Source: Lachancea dasiensis
Taxonomy: Eukaryota > Ascomycota > Saccharomycetes > Saccharomycetales > Saccharomycetaceae
DNA length: 64,000 nt
NCBI GenBank assembly: GCA_900074725.1
Contig: LT598460.1
Span: 315,502-379,501 of the forward strand
Direction of reading: 5' to 3'
Part shown: piece by piece, positions 1 to 9,562 of the stretch
Layout: every line of letters starts with the position of its first letter
Position numbering within the stretch: position 1 is the stretch's first letter
Position numbers and translations under genes: made by a program
Notes under the pieces: generated by a model
Databases searched by the model: none
The model's input: only the letters and a program-made list of their open reading frames with translations
Told to the model about the DNA's origin: nothing

Positions 1-1
1 G

Positions 2-1480
2 TTCCACTCCCCCGACTCTCCACTATACGACCTGATTGGAAGGCAGTCTTCGGTAGCTATTTCAATGCCCAATGGTCTCGAGTTCATAACGGCATTTTTG
101 GCTTCGACAATGGATGGGAAGATCGGAGCTCCTTTGAATCCCAACTATCGAGCCGAGGAATTTAATTTTTACCTGAATGATCTAAAGGCTAAAGCTATTT
201 GTGTCCCCGAGGGAACAGTTCAAAAAGGAGCCGAGGCCGAAATCTTGAAAGCGGCAGCCAAGTTTGGTTGCTACATCGTGGAACTCGCCTTTAACATCGA
301 CAGATTCAGAGTAGAGTACACGGTTTTCTCCCCTAAGGATGGTTACAAGAGGAAAATATACTCATCTCTCGACAAGGCCGTATTTGTAAATCACAGCAAT
401 AAGTTTCCCGGCTACGCAAGGTCTTCGGATGTGGCCCTTATACTACATACTAGTGGTACAACGTCGGCTCCGAAGACTGTTCCTCTCTTGCATTTGAACA
501 TTGCAAGAAGTATGCGTAACATTGCAGACACCTACAAGCTGACCGCCCACGACCGCTCATATGTTGTTATGCCACTATTTCACGTACACGGATTAATCGG
601 TGTTTTGCTGTCAACACTGTGGACCCAAGGTTCTGTAGTAGTACCACCCAAATTTAGTGCTCAGAAATTTTGGTCTGATTTCATTACCTGGGGCTGCAAC
701 TGGTTCAGTTGCGTTCCGACTATAAGCATGATCATGCTTAACAACCCTAAACCACAGCCAATGCCCAAGATCCGCTTCATTAGATCTTGCTCCTCTGCCT
801 TAGCTCCGGCAACATTTCGGAAGCTTGAGCATGAATTTCAAGCTCCTGTCTTAGAGGCCTATGCCATGACCGAGGCATCTCACCAGATGACCTCCAATAA
901 CCTGCCTCCCGGAAAAAGAAAGCCTGGAACTGTAGGTCAACCCCAGGGCGTGGAAGTCTTTATTTTAGACGAAAAGGACAACGTGTTGCCGCAAGGGTCC
1001 CAGGGTGAAGTTTCCATACGAGGCGAGAATGTTACGCTAGGGTATGCACACAACGAGAAAGCCAATCGTGAGAATTTCACAAAGCGTGAAAATTACTTCC
1101 GTACAGGCGATCAAGGGTACTTTGACCCCGAGGGGTTTCTGGTGCTGACAGGCCGATTGAAAGAATTAATTAACCGTGGAGGCGAAAAGATTTCCCCCAT
1201 CGAGCTAGATGGTGTAATGTTGTCGCACCCCAAGGTCGATGAGGCGGTCTCATTTGGAGTTGAGGACAACAAATATGGACAAGTAGTAAACGCCGCTGTA
1301 GTGTTGAAGACGGGGCAAAAGCTGGACTACAAGGAACTGTCAGACTACATGCGCAAGAGCTTGGCTTCCTTCAAAGTTCCTACACGTATATTCTTCGTGG
1401 ATAAATTACCCAAAACCGCAACCGGAAAAATCCAGCGGCGGATCATAGCAGAGGTTTTCACAGGAAAGAGTAAATTATAG
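2..1480 (+). CDS. PCS60: Peroxisomal oxalyl-CoA synthetase, 5' end outside window
   Basis: Acyl-adenylate-forming enzyme of the ANL family, orthologue of Pcs60/Fat2 (YBR222C), which makes oxalyl-CoA from oxalate, CoA and ATP at the peroxisome. The frame is open to the left edge: codons before the first in-window ATG (65) still match Pcs60 (SPLYD..VAIS), so the ATG at 65 is internal and the true start lies upstream. The phosphate-binding loop LHTSGTTSAPKT falls near residue 130 counted from that ATG. Further on are YAMTEASHQM, the TGDQGYF motif and the C-terminal PKTATGKIQRR containing the catalytic lysine. The last residues are SKL, a classic type 1 peroxisomal targeting signal. It lies upstream of PDB1 on the same strand, as YBR222C-YBR221C do in S. 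cerevisiae. Confidence 0.95.
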   Translation, partial: FHSPDSPLYDLIGRQSSVAISMPNGLEFITAFLASTMDGKIGAPLNPNYRAEEFNFYLNDLKAKAICVPEGTVQKGAEAEILKAAAKFGCYIVELAFNIDRFRVEYTVFSPKDGYKRKIYSSLDKAVFVNHSNKFPGYARSSDVALILHTSGTTSAPKTVPLLHLNIARSMRNIADTYKLTAHDRSYVVMPLFHVHGLIGVLLSTLWTQGSVVVPPKFSAQKFWSDFITWGCNWFSCVPTISMIMLNNPKPQPMPKIRFIRSCSSALAPATFRKLEHEFQAPVLEAYAMTEASHQMTSNNLPPGKRKPGTVGQPQGVEVFILDEKDNVLPQGSQGEVSIRGENVTLGYAHNEKANRENFTKRENYFRTGDQGYFDPEGFLVLTGRLKELINRGGEKISPIELDGVMLSHPKVDEAVSFGVEDNKYGQVVNAAVVLKTGQKLDYKELSDYMRKSLASFKVPTRIFFVDKLPKTATGKIQRRIIAEVFTGKSKL

Positions 1481-1957
1481 ACAAGATCTCTCAGGTGAGC
1501 TGGTTATACGAGCTGGGAGCGCGATGGGAATACGATAAAAATGAGGTACTCTTTCTGCTCGGCAACGTGTATGTTTTTTTTTTTTGGACCTTACAGAGCG
1601 CTCACTTCTGCCTAGCTGTGTTGGTTGTAAAGCGCATGCAAAATCAATTCAAAGGCGCTCAATCAGATATTCTTAGCGTCTTCTTCTTGATCGAGTCTCA
1701 CTCGCATCTCTTCGAGCATTACGATTGGTGCCGTACGAGAAGACATCTTCAACAATTTACCAATAATATTTTTCATTATATATAGCTGTGGCCCCTGGTG
1801 AAAATTGGGACCTGTTTACCAGACTCTCACAGTCGGTAACCCAAAGGAAAGGAGGTGCATTCATCTAGTGTTTTTGGTGAAAACTCGAGATCTCTCTTTA
1901 TACACTCGACAGGTTCTTTTCTACGCGATATCAAACACCTCTAGACCGGCGTTAAAA
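1481..1957. other. Intergenic: PCS60 3' end and PDB1 promoter
   Basis: A TATATATA run at 1777-1784 lies about 175 bp upstream of the PDB1 ATG and is a plausible TATA element. A stop-free stretch over 1495-1785 starts at GTG, contains a poly-T run and resembles nothing I know. No other feature is visible. Confidence 0.5.
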
Positions 1958-3055
1958 ATGGTTTTCAAACTCTCTGCAGGTGTGATTGGCGGTGCGAAAC
2001 AAGTGGTTTCAATGAGCCAGCGCGGCTTTTTAGCGCAAAGCCAACTAAGAATGGCGTCTACCAAGACAATGACCGTCAGAGATGCTCTTAACAGTGCTAT
2101 GGCCGAAGAAATGGATCGTGATGATGATGTGTTCATTATCGGTGAAGAAGTGGCCCAGTACAACGGTGCGTACAAAGTTACCAAGGGATTGTTGGATCGT
2201 TTTGGTGAACGCCGTGTGGTAGACACTCCTATCACGGAGATGGGGTTCACTGGTTTGTCGGTGGGTGCCGCTCTTAAGGGATTGAAACCAATTGTGGAAT
2301 TCATGTCCTTCAACTTTTCCATGCAAGCCATCGATCAAGTTGTGAACTCGGCTGCCAAGACTTACTACATGTCCGGTGGTACCCAAAAGTGTCAAATTGT
2401 TTTCAGAGGCCCCAACGGTGCTGCCGTTGGTGTTGGTGCTCAACACTCGCAAGATTTTTCTGCGTGGTACGGATCTATTCCAGGTATGAAGGTTTTGGTG
2501 CCATATTCTGCCGAGGATGCTCGTGGTTTGTTGAAAGCCGCTATCAGAGATCCTAACCCAGTAGTGTTTTTGGAAAACGAACTATTGTACGGTGACTCTT
2601 TTGAAATGAGCGAGGAATCTCTGTCCACGGATTTCACTTTACCGTACACTGCCAAAATCGAAAGAGAGGGTACTGACATCTCTATTGTTACCTATACTAG
2701 AAATGTACAGTTCTCCCTTGAGGCAGCTGAGATGTTGGAAAAGCAGCACGGTGTTTCTGTGGAAGTTATCAACTTACGTTCCATCAGACCTATGGATGTT
2801 GATGCCATCATCAAGTCCGTCAAGAAGACCAACCACTTGATCACCGTTGAATCTACCTTCCCAACATTTGGTGTTGGTTCTGAAATCGTGGCTCAAGTCA
2901 TGGAATCCGAGGCCTTCGACTATTTGGATGCTCCTGTGCAAAGAGTCACCGGTGCCGATGTGCCAACACCCTATGCCAAGGAGCTTGAGGACTTTGCTTT
3001 CCCAGACCCAGATGTGATTGCCACCGCTGTCAAGAGAGTCTTGTCTATTGAGTAA
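1958..3055 (+). CDS. PDB1: Pyruvate dehydrogenase E1 component, beta subunit
   Basis: E1-beta subunit of the mitochondrial pyruvate dehydrogenase complex, which with E1-alpha decarboxylates pyruvate using thiamine diphosphate. The ATG at 1958 gives 365 aa, against 366 in S. cerevisiae Pdb1. The open frame runs further upstream but without a conserved ATG. Residues 1-33 are basic and hydroxylated with no acidic residue, as expected for a mitochondrial presequence. The mature part begins near [15 protein letters not shown] and is almost collinear with Pdb1, including [34 protein letters not shown] and the final VLSIE. PKP2, the kinase that inactivates this complex, is encoded 16 kb downstream. 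Identification is very secure. Confidence 0.97.
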   Translation: MVFKLSAGVIGGAKQVVSMSQRGFLAQSQLRMASTKTMTVRDALNSAMAEEMDRDDDVFIIGEEVAQYNGAYKVTKGLLDRFGERRVVDTPITEMGFTGLSVGAALKGLKPIVEFMSFNFSMQAIDQVVNSAAKTYYMSGGTQKCQIVFRGPNGAAVGVGAQHSQDFSAWYGSIPGMKVLVPYSAEDARGLLKAAIRDPNPVVFLENELLYGDSFEMSEESLSTDFTLPYTAKIEREGTDISIVTYTRNVQFSLEAAEMLEKQHGVSVEVINLRSIRPMDVDAIIKSVKKTNHLITVESTFPTFGVGSEIVAQVMESEAFDYLDAPVQRVTGADVPTPYAKELEDFAFPDPDVIATAVKRVLSIE

Positions 3056-4020
3056 GCGATTCGCAAAATATGTTAAGCTCAACTGCCTTGCTACGCGGCT
3101 CGTCGTTCTGCAGGAAGATGATCATTAGCACTCCCAATTCTTCTGTGAACCTAGTGTTCGTCAAATTCACGGCTCTAGGTCTTTACAAATTTTTTTTTCT
3201 ACAATATCACTGTACTTCATATCAGAAGTGCATGTAACTAAAGAGAGATCGTCAAGAATCTCCTTTTAATCACTTTTCCCCTAAGTGCCCCACCTTTCCC
3301 TTTCCTTTGAGTTCACGCATAGAGCTTGTCGCGCTTACATATCAGTTTCTTTGGAGAGAGCAACTGAGATGTTGGGTAATTCATTTTACTCGGAGCACGC
3401 CTCGTTCAAAAATCCGCAGCCCCCACCCGTCAGTTCGAGCCTTCACACGATTCAAGGAGAGAGGGATCGTGTTAAGCTCTTCTGACAAAACTGAAATGAA
3501 GTATCCAAATGTTATTTACTTGCTTTCGATCCAGATATTAACGTTTTTCCTCGATTCTTGATACCAAAACTGAGAGAGAGATTTTGGCAATCAAGGAGGG
3601 CCGACAATATTAGATTGGCATCGAAGTTTTTTGAAAATCATCTTTCATAAGTGTGCATTTTGCATCGTAACTTGGATATAGTTATATACATACCTTAAAT
3701 AAATAAGAGCTTTTGTTTCCTGGTTTCCATGTTTTTCTAAGGTAAGCGCAAGTACAAACAAATGCTTGTGGTCGTAGCTCACTTGGAAAGAGATATATTG
3801 ACAAGTGCTCAGTAATATATAATTAGTCAGGATTGTATTCTGGTGGATCAAACCTTCCTCGGGCTTCAAATGACCGTGCCAGATTGAACGGACCAAGGTG
3901 CGTATGCAGTGATCAGGTTGAAGGTTTATCTGTCTTAGCCAAATCTTCTACCACCGTTCATTACACGAAGGACCATCGCCAACCTTCCTAATTGGTCATA
4001 AGCATCCAGGATACCGAATC
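3056..4020. other. Intergenic: PDB1 terminator region and YBR220C-like promoter
   Basis: A 965-bp AT-rich spacer between two plus-strand genes. Short frames here use GTG or TTG starts and resemble nothing known. I see no tRNA, repeat or LTR-like end. Confidence 0.5.
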
Positions 4021-5655
4021 ATGGGTGACCAGGCCCGCCAATTGGCCGAGCATGATAAGAGACCCTTCCTTCTTTTGGTTATGTTGTACTTCCTACAGGG
4101 TATTCCAATTGGCTTGACTTTTGGTACAGTTCCCTTTCTGCTCAAGTCGATGGTCAAAGAAACAACTTTTACACAATTGGGCCTTTTTACGATGGCCACC
4201 TATCCTTATTCTTTGAAGATTCTATGGTCACCGATAGTCGATTCCATGTATAATGTCAAGATCGGTAGACGCCGGTCGTGGATAATACCAGTTCAGTTGG
4301 TAAGTGGTATTATACTGTGGATCATTGGGATTGGGGTGTCGCGAAATGTTATTTTCGCAGGAGTAGATAACTCATTTCATCCAGAGAATGTTAGTGGTGG
4401 CGTCACAGCGTCCAAACTAAACATTACGACACTGACCGCGATTTTCTTCATTCTTATAACCCTCTGCGCAACGCAGGACATTGCAGTAGATGGGTGGGCA
4501 TTGGAAATCCTTTCTCAAGATTCTTTGTCGTATGCATCTACAGCTCAAACCATTGGCTTGAATACGGGCTATTTCCTTTCGTTCACCATTTTCCTCACGT
4601 TCAATTCCAGTCATTTCATGAACAAATATATCAGAACAGTTCCACAGGAATTTGGTTTGATAAGCCTTGGTGGGTATCTTCAATATGCAGGTATCATTTA
4701 TCTGGTGATTACAATTTATGTTATATGGTGCACTTCAGAAAGGCCAACCGATATTCCAGTTTTACCCACAAAGAAGAGCGATGAGAAAGTAGATGATTTT
4801 ATCGACTACAATGTTGATACAAATCCTTCGCACATGAGTCTGGTGAATGTTTATCGATCATTCTTCGAAGTATTAAAGTTACCCAGCGTCCAATCGTTAA
4901 TGGGAATTCATTTTCTCACTAAATTTGCATTTCAATGCAATGAAGGTGCCACCAATTTGAAATTGCTCGAGCGTGGGTTCAAAAGGGAAGACTTGGCCAT
5001 TACAGTTCTCATAGATTTCCCTTTCGAAATTATCTTCGGCTACTACGTGGCTAAATGGAGCAATGATAGCAGTCTTTCCTCCAGACCCATGACACGCCCC
5101 AATGCGTTAACCAGGGCTCTTGTTGGCGAGACAGGTACATTAACACCATGGTTATGGGGATTTCTAGGAAGGCTGACTGCGGCATTCATGGCAAGCATCT
5201 TAATCGCCCAATTTCCGACCGACGGGCTGATCACCAAGAAGTACTTTGTGATGGTGATTCTTCAACACTTATTAGGATCATTCATGACAACGGTTCAATT
5301 CGTTGGCATTTGTGCTTTCCACACTCGGATTGCAGATCCTGTAATTGGAGGTACTTATATGACCTTGCTGAATACCCTGAGTAACTTGGGCGGGACGTGG
5401 CCAAGGTTTTTTGTTTTATCCATGATCGACCGCTTTACCGAGCACCATTGCATCCATCTTGGCAGAATAATGAGTGAGCACTCCGAGGAGCAAAGCTGTA
5501 TCGCAATTGAAGGAAAGTGGGTCATGACACAGGATGGCTTTTTCATTACTAACGCCTTCTGCGTTACGGTTGGATGTCTGCTATATTTTGGATTCATCAA
5601 GAAGAAAGCGCAACAACTTCAAAAGCTTCCCATTTCCTCATGGCAATGTCATTAA
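4021..5655 (+). CDS. Acetyl-CoA transporter (SLC33/AT-1 family), YBR220C-like
   Basis: Polytopic membrane protein of 544 aa, orthologous in place and sequence to S. cerevisiae YBR220C, an uncharacterised member of the acetyl-CoA transporter family related to the human ER transporter SLC33A1. The N-terminus is short and polar, then about a dozen hydrophobic segments follow, starting with LLLVMLYFLQGIPIGLTFG. Family hallmarks visible are the QGIP segment, SPIVDSMY in the first loop, GRRRSWI and TQDIAVDGWALEIL. Acetyl-CoA import into the secretory pathway is the inferred role; yeast evidence is thin. It follows PDB1 on the same strand as in S. cerevisiae and converges on SCS3, whose stop codon lies only 17 bp away. 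Confidence 0.9.
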   Translation: MGDQARQLAEHDKRPFLLLVMLYFLQGIPIGLTFGTVPFLLKSMVKETTFTQLGLFTMATYPYSLKILWSPIVDSMYNVKIGRRRSWIIPVQLVSGIILWIIGIGVSRNVIFAGVDNSFHPENVSGGVTASKLNITTLTAIFFILITLCATQDIAVDGWALEILSQDSLSYASTAQTIGLNTGYFLSFTIFLTFNSSHFMNKYIRTVPQEFGLISLGGYLQYAGIIYLVITIYVIWCTSERPTDIPVLPTKKSDEKVDDFIDYNVDTNPSHMSLVNVYRSFFEVLKLPSVQSLMGIHFLTKFAFQCNEGATNLKLLERGFKREDLAITVLIDFPFEIIFGYYVAKWSNDSSLSSRPMTRPNALTRALVGETGTLTPWLWGFLGRLTAAFMASILIAQFPTDGLITKKYFVMVILQHLLGSFMTTVQFVGICAFHTRIADPVIGGTYMTLLNTLSNLGGTWPRFFVLSMIDRFTEHHCIHLGRIMSEHSEEQSCIAIEGKWVMTQDGFFITNAFCVTVGCLLYFGFIKKKAQQLQKLPISSWQCH

Positions 5656-5672
5656 ATTATAAATACAAGTCA

Positions 5673-6764
5673 TTATATAAGTTTCCAATAGACGATTGCC
5701 GCCACAATGTATGCGCACAATAGACCGCTGATTTGCTCTGAGAGCGTATGAAATGCAATGGTCGTTATCAGAAAGCTCCACCACCACATGAAGATGAGGG
5801 CCACTAGCAGAACCACAGGATTGTCCCAGACCAAATATTTTAGCGTTAAGGCTAAGAAGATCATGATCTGTTCGCAATTTTTGAAAACGTCGGTGCCAAC
5901 CTGGCGGAGAAGTAGTTTCCAAGTTGTGGGAGGATCAGCAATTAGCTGCCTTAAACGATCTAGCATCAGAAAACTTTTGAGGTGAGATTGAACTAACGGC
6001 CAATAGGTGCCATCGGTCCTCATTTTTCTTAGGGCTTTCCTACCAATTACTTGAAGCTCTCCAAGTAAAAACATACACATCAACGTGATAAGGAAAATAT
6101 GACCGCTAGGATCATGCCCCCCAATCCAATGCCCTCCCAACGATCTACATATATTAGAAGAATTAATTTTCCGCCAAGAATGCAGAGCTTCATCAATGTA
6201 GTTGTTTATTTGGGAAGGTGTCACCTCTATGTTTCTCAAATTATCCTTTCCTTCCGATATCCAGTATTCAATCTCAGAGACAGCATTCTGAAGCATCGAC
6301 GAAGGACTAGTTGACGATCCCTTCAGAGCCTTGTATATTTTTCTCAAACTCGACTGCTTTCGAAACAGTGTATCTTGGAACTTCTCGTTTATTTGCCATG
6401 GCAAGGATCCTGAGGTATCAAAAACGTCAAAATTGCAGCGGCCTCCTGTAGCAGTAAAAACCAGATCCATCAAAGGGGCAGCTTCAGACCATATTGACTG
6501 TGTAAAAAGCATCCACCAGGCGGTTAAAACGCTGTAACGCAGTAGGGTTCGTCTCCAGCTGCCACGCTGGCCAAAGCCGCTATATCTGATCATACACCAC
6601 CAACCTACAAGGCTAGTCCAGAACCAGCCTTGCTTGACGAAATAAATGTTAAACCAACTGTCCTTATCGACAACTAGCGTTACTTGCCTTGAAATCAAGT
6701 GCCCCACGACCAATGTTGCTGGACATAACGTAAAAAGGAAGACTTTATAATAGGACAGAACCAT
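5673..6764 (-). CDS. SCS3: FIT-family ER protein Scs3
   Basis: Fat storage-inducing transmembrane (FIT) protein of the ER, orthologue of Scs3 (YGL126W), needed for inositol prototrophy and phospholipid homeostasis. FIT proteins act as acyl-CoA diphosphatases in the lumenal leaflet. The first ATG in frame (6764) gives 363 aa. The frame continues upstream to a TTG, but Scs3 similarity begins at this ATG. Several hydrophobic segments are present. The signature GGHDPSGHIFLITLMCMF, with its catalytic histidine, lies near residue 220, and a second histidine sits in AFHTLSEQISGLL near the C-terminus. WFWTSLVGWWCMIRY and AAPLMDLVFTATGG also match Scs3. The divergent neighbour SOH1 is the same as in S. 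cerevisiae (YGL126W-YGL127C). Confidence 0.94.
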   Translation of the reverse strand: MVLSYYKVFLFTLCPATLVVGHLISRQVTLVVDKDSWFNIYFVKQGWFWTSLVGWWCMIRYSGFGQRGSWRRTLLRYSVLTAWWMLFTQSIWSEAAPLMDLVFTATGGRCNFDVFDTSGSLPWQINEKFQDTLFRKQSSLRKIYKALKGSSTSPSSMLQNAVSEIEYWISEGKDNLRNIEVTPSQINNYIDEALHSWRKINSSNICRSLGGHWIGGHDPSGHIFLITLMCMFLLGELQVIGRKALRKMRTDGTYWPLVQSHLKSFLMLDRLRQLIADPPTTWKLLLRQVGTDVFKNCEQIMIFLALTLKYLVWDNPVVLLVALIFMWWWSFLITTIAFHTLSEQISGLLCAYIVAAIVYWKLI

Positions 6765-8285
6765 AGGGTTTAGCGTGAAGCGGCGTGAACTGAATGCCAA
6801 TCCTTTAGATGAACAAAGCTGTGAGATACACCGCTTGGTGTTGTACGCAGCAAGCTTGTCAGAACGATGCCAAACGTTTGAACGTTAGCCTTAAGATTTT
6901 CGTTAGAAATGTGACAGAACTATAAGCATATTATAATATCTTAAAATAACACCCTGTCGAGTTCAAAAGTGAAAACATCATTACCGAATGAAACTCGAAA
7001 TGGTCGATAAATAAAATCATTCGCACCTTAATGTGCTTGTTTGAGGTCCTTCCGCGTATTCAAATTGTTGAGGAAAATCAGACAAAAGAGCTAAGTATAA
7101 GACATGTGCAGCCATTGCCATCGTTGTAGTAGTAGAGATATGTGGTACTGGAAATCAGAATTGAAGAGCCTTTTGACCTCATGAATATTGTAGTTTGATA
7201 AGTGGTGTGTACTCAGCACAAAATGATAGCACTAACTTGGTGTTACTGGGTCGATGCGAGAGGTGAAAGGCTTGTAGTAAATCTTATATTTCCTGCTAGA
7301 GCAAAGGGCAAACCTGCTTCGAAATTTCAGTCACTGATAATACCCACCTTGGTAAGAGTTGCAGAGGTTGAATTCATCGAGGTGAGTCAGCGTCATAGGC
7401 CTCTAGCTGGGTGCTTTATCCAACCTGCAAATGAACATTATTAGTGAGCCAATCTTAGATACCCAAGGCTTGTGTTATCTCACTGTAGGTATCTGGACTA
7501 CAATCTTGCCCCATTTAATGAAGCATATGGTCGTTTTCTGAAAAAAAAACTCGAGGTAGGTGCAAGGCTTACCGGGATTCTTAGATAACGTGTCATGAGC
7601 CCCAAGTTCCATAGGAAGACGTAGAACGTCCCTTTGGAACTCCATCAGAATGCCCCGACCATTTTTCATAGTGGCAGCTATTCACGTCCACCTGTCATTT
7701 TTTTACTGACACTGGGTACATCACTTCTTACAATACTGTCCAACACATTTTCACATGATAAGACCCGACGTGGTGAATCAAAATAAAATCAAACCAAGCT
7801 TACGTTCTCCCATTATGAATGGACTGGTACCACCGGGAATTATCCAGTGCCCCTAATTATACGTGAATTCAAAGTTTTGAGGCTCAACCTTAATACACAC
7901 TTAAAACACCATCTGGAACTAATTATGGATATCCTCCCGTCATCTAAAGTGTCTTTCATCTCAATTTGACAGTATACAGGTATGCAATTCGGTCCTGTTA
8001 GGTAGCTCGCAAAGAGCACCCTAAGAATCGATAAAGGCTGATATTGGTCAGTGGTTTGACGGAGACCGCTTAAGCTGCGCGATCAAAACTGGCCTTGATC
8101 CTGAATAGTAGAGCACCGCAGCGGAATAGGAACCAAATCATGACTGTGTCACCCAATATTTAGCGAAAGAGCACGTACTCGAATGATATCTGCGGCCTGG
8201 AGTAGTCACAGTTACATCATTAGATACGTAATATGGTCACTAGACTGAGATCTCAGGTGTCAAATCGATAATGAATAGCACCTAA
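6765..8285. other. Intergenic: divergent SCS3/SOH1 spacer
   Basis: An unusually long (1.5 kb) divergent spacer. Short frames such as 7202-7444 and 7475-7669 lack ATG starts or resemble nothing. No RNA gene or repeat was recognised. A lost gene is possible but I could not find coding remnants. Confidence 0.4.
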
Positions 8286-8318
8286 ATGTTTCCGCGCTTG
8301 GCCGGATCTACCACCACA

Positions 8319-8702
8319 ATGGAAAACGGTAATCAATCAGGCGATCTACAGCAGCCGGAAACAGTTGATATTCCTCCCACGCGTTTCGAGGTGGAATTGG
8401 AATTTGTGCAGTGTTTGGCAAATGTCCCATATGTGTTGTTCTTGCTCAGCCAACAACAAATCTGGCGGGACCCAAAGTTCAAAGCATATTTGAAGTATTT
8501 GGAGTATTGGTGCGAGCCTCCTTACGCTCAGTGCATCGTGTATCCTAATTGCCTGTTCATGCTCCGACTCTTGAACGGGTTCATGGCGTCAGCGACGGTT
8601 AATGAAGATGGTCTTCTGGAGGGCCACGAAGACCTTCCCAAAGTACTCCAAAGCCAGGGTAGTCAGTGGATGAACGAAATGGTAGAAAGGTGGAGCACGT
8701 GA
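8319..8702 (+). CDS. SOH1: Mediator complex subunit 31
   Basis: Middle-module subunit of RNA polymerase II Mediator, orthologue of Soh1/Med31 (YGL127C). The conserved core runs from RFEVELEFVQCLANVPYVL through QQQIWRDPKFKAYLKYLEYW, PPYAQCIVYPNCLF and LLNGF to WMNEMVERW. The ATG at 8319 (context CACCACAATGG) gives 127 aa, the same length as S. cerevisiae Soh1, with a short polar leader before the core. An in-frame ATG at 8286 would add 11 residues and cannot be excluded. The divergent arrangement with SCS3 is conserved. Confidence 0.95.
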   Translation: MENGNQSGDLQQPETVDIPPTRFEVELEFVQCLANVPYVLFLLSQQQIWRDPKFKAYLKYLEYWCEPPYAQCIVYPNCLFMLRLLNGFMASATVNEDGLLEGHEDLPKVLQSQGSQWMNEMVERWST

Positions 8703-9562
8703 AAATTGAGAAGGAGCACAGAAGCGTGGAATGTGGAGCCGAAACCCACTCATTTGCCCTCCGGCAACATAGCGATCCAAACTCTGAGGACCGACCTTTT
8801 CTCTACTCCGGACGTCAGGTCCAAGTCGAGAATTATGGCTTACTTACCACCGATCAAAAATTCACCAATGCGCAAGCAAAGTTCCCTAGGCAATAGCACA
8901 TGTACAGGCAAGTGACGTCTGTATGATACAGTGGGGTTGCGCATGGCTTCTGGCAACCCACATTTTCGAAAAGCAGGCCTTCCTCTGATCCTCCAGCACT
9001 CCGAGCATGGTGCGCCTCAGACTAAAGCGAACCTTTTGTAACAACATGTGGCTCCTTCAACATCAGCTGCTCTCCAGTATAATTTTTGGCTCGACGTCTA
9101 ACCATTCATGGCTCTTGCTCGCAAATTTTCACTGGCAAGAAAGCCGATGTCAACGTCTACTGTGCGTGTGGTGAGGGCTCTTTTTTTTCTTTATCTCGAC
9201 AATGCAAATTTTATACACAGGCCTTGAAGAAAATCCAGCGCAAGACTAACAAAGTCGTGCATGATCATGAATTAACCTGCGATTCGTGTGACCGTTGCAA
9301 TCATCATCACTCGAGCCTGTTCTGGTAACATTTTTACTATGGGAAGAAAGAGTCATCCATGGATGACCACTGTCGATGGCGAAACGAGATGTGATTGGTC
9401 AATGGAAAAGTGTCGCTGTTAACGAAAGGGAGCAATTAAGGTATAAAAGATACACTTTAAATGACAAGTCGATACCCGTGGAGCCTGTGCGACTCTTCTG
9501 CAGAACCACCATATTCAAGAGTACGACCTTAAGCTCCGGTAGCATCTTTCACACCCGCAATA
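8703..9562. other. Intergenic: SOH1 3' region and PYC promoter
   Basis: 860 bp between two plus-strand genes. It holds a good TATA element at 9442-9448. Short frames at 9086-9328 and 9376-9570 show no similarity I recognise. No other feature is visible. Confidence 0.5.
9442..9448 (+). promoter_or_regulatory. TATA box of pyruvate carboxylase gene
   Basis: TATAAAA, 115 bp upstream of the PYC start codon. The distance and sequence fit a yeast TATA-dependent promoter. No other factor site was assigned with confidence. Confidence 0.55.

Noticed and set aside
1495-1785. 96-codon frame upstream of PDB1
   Set aside because: GTG start, poly-T-encoded phenylalanine run, overlaps the PDB1 promoter and TATA element.
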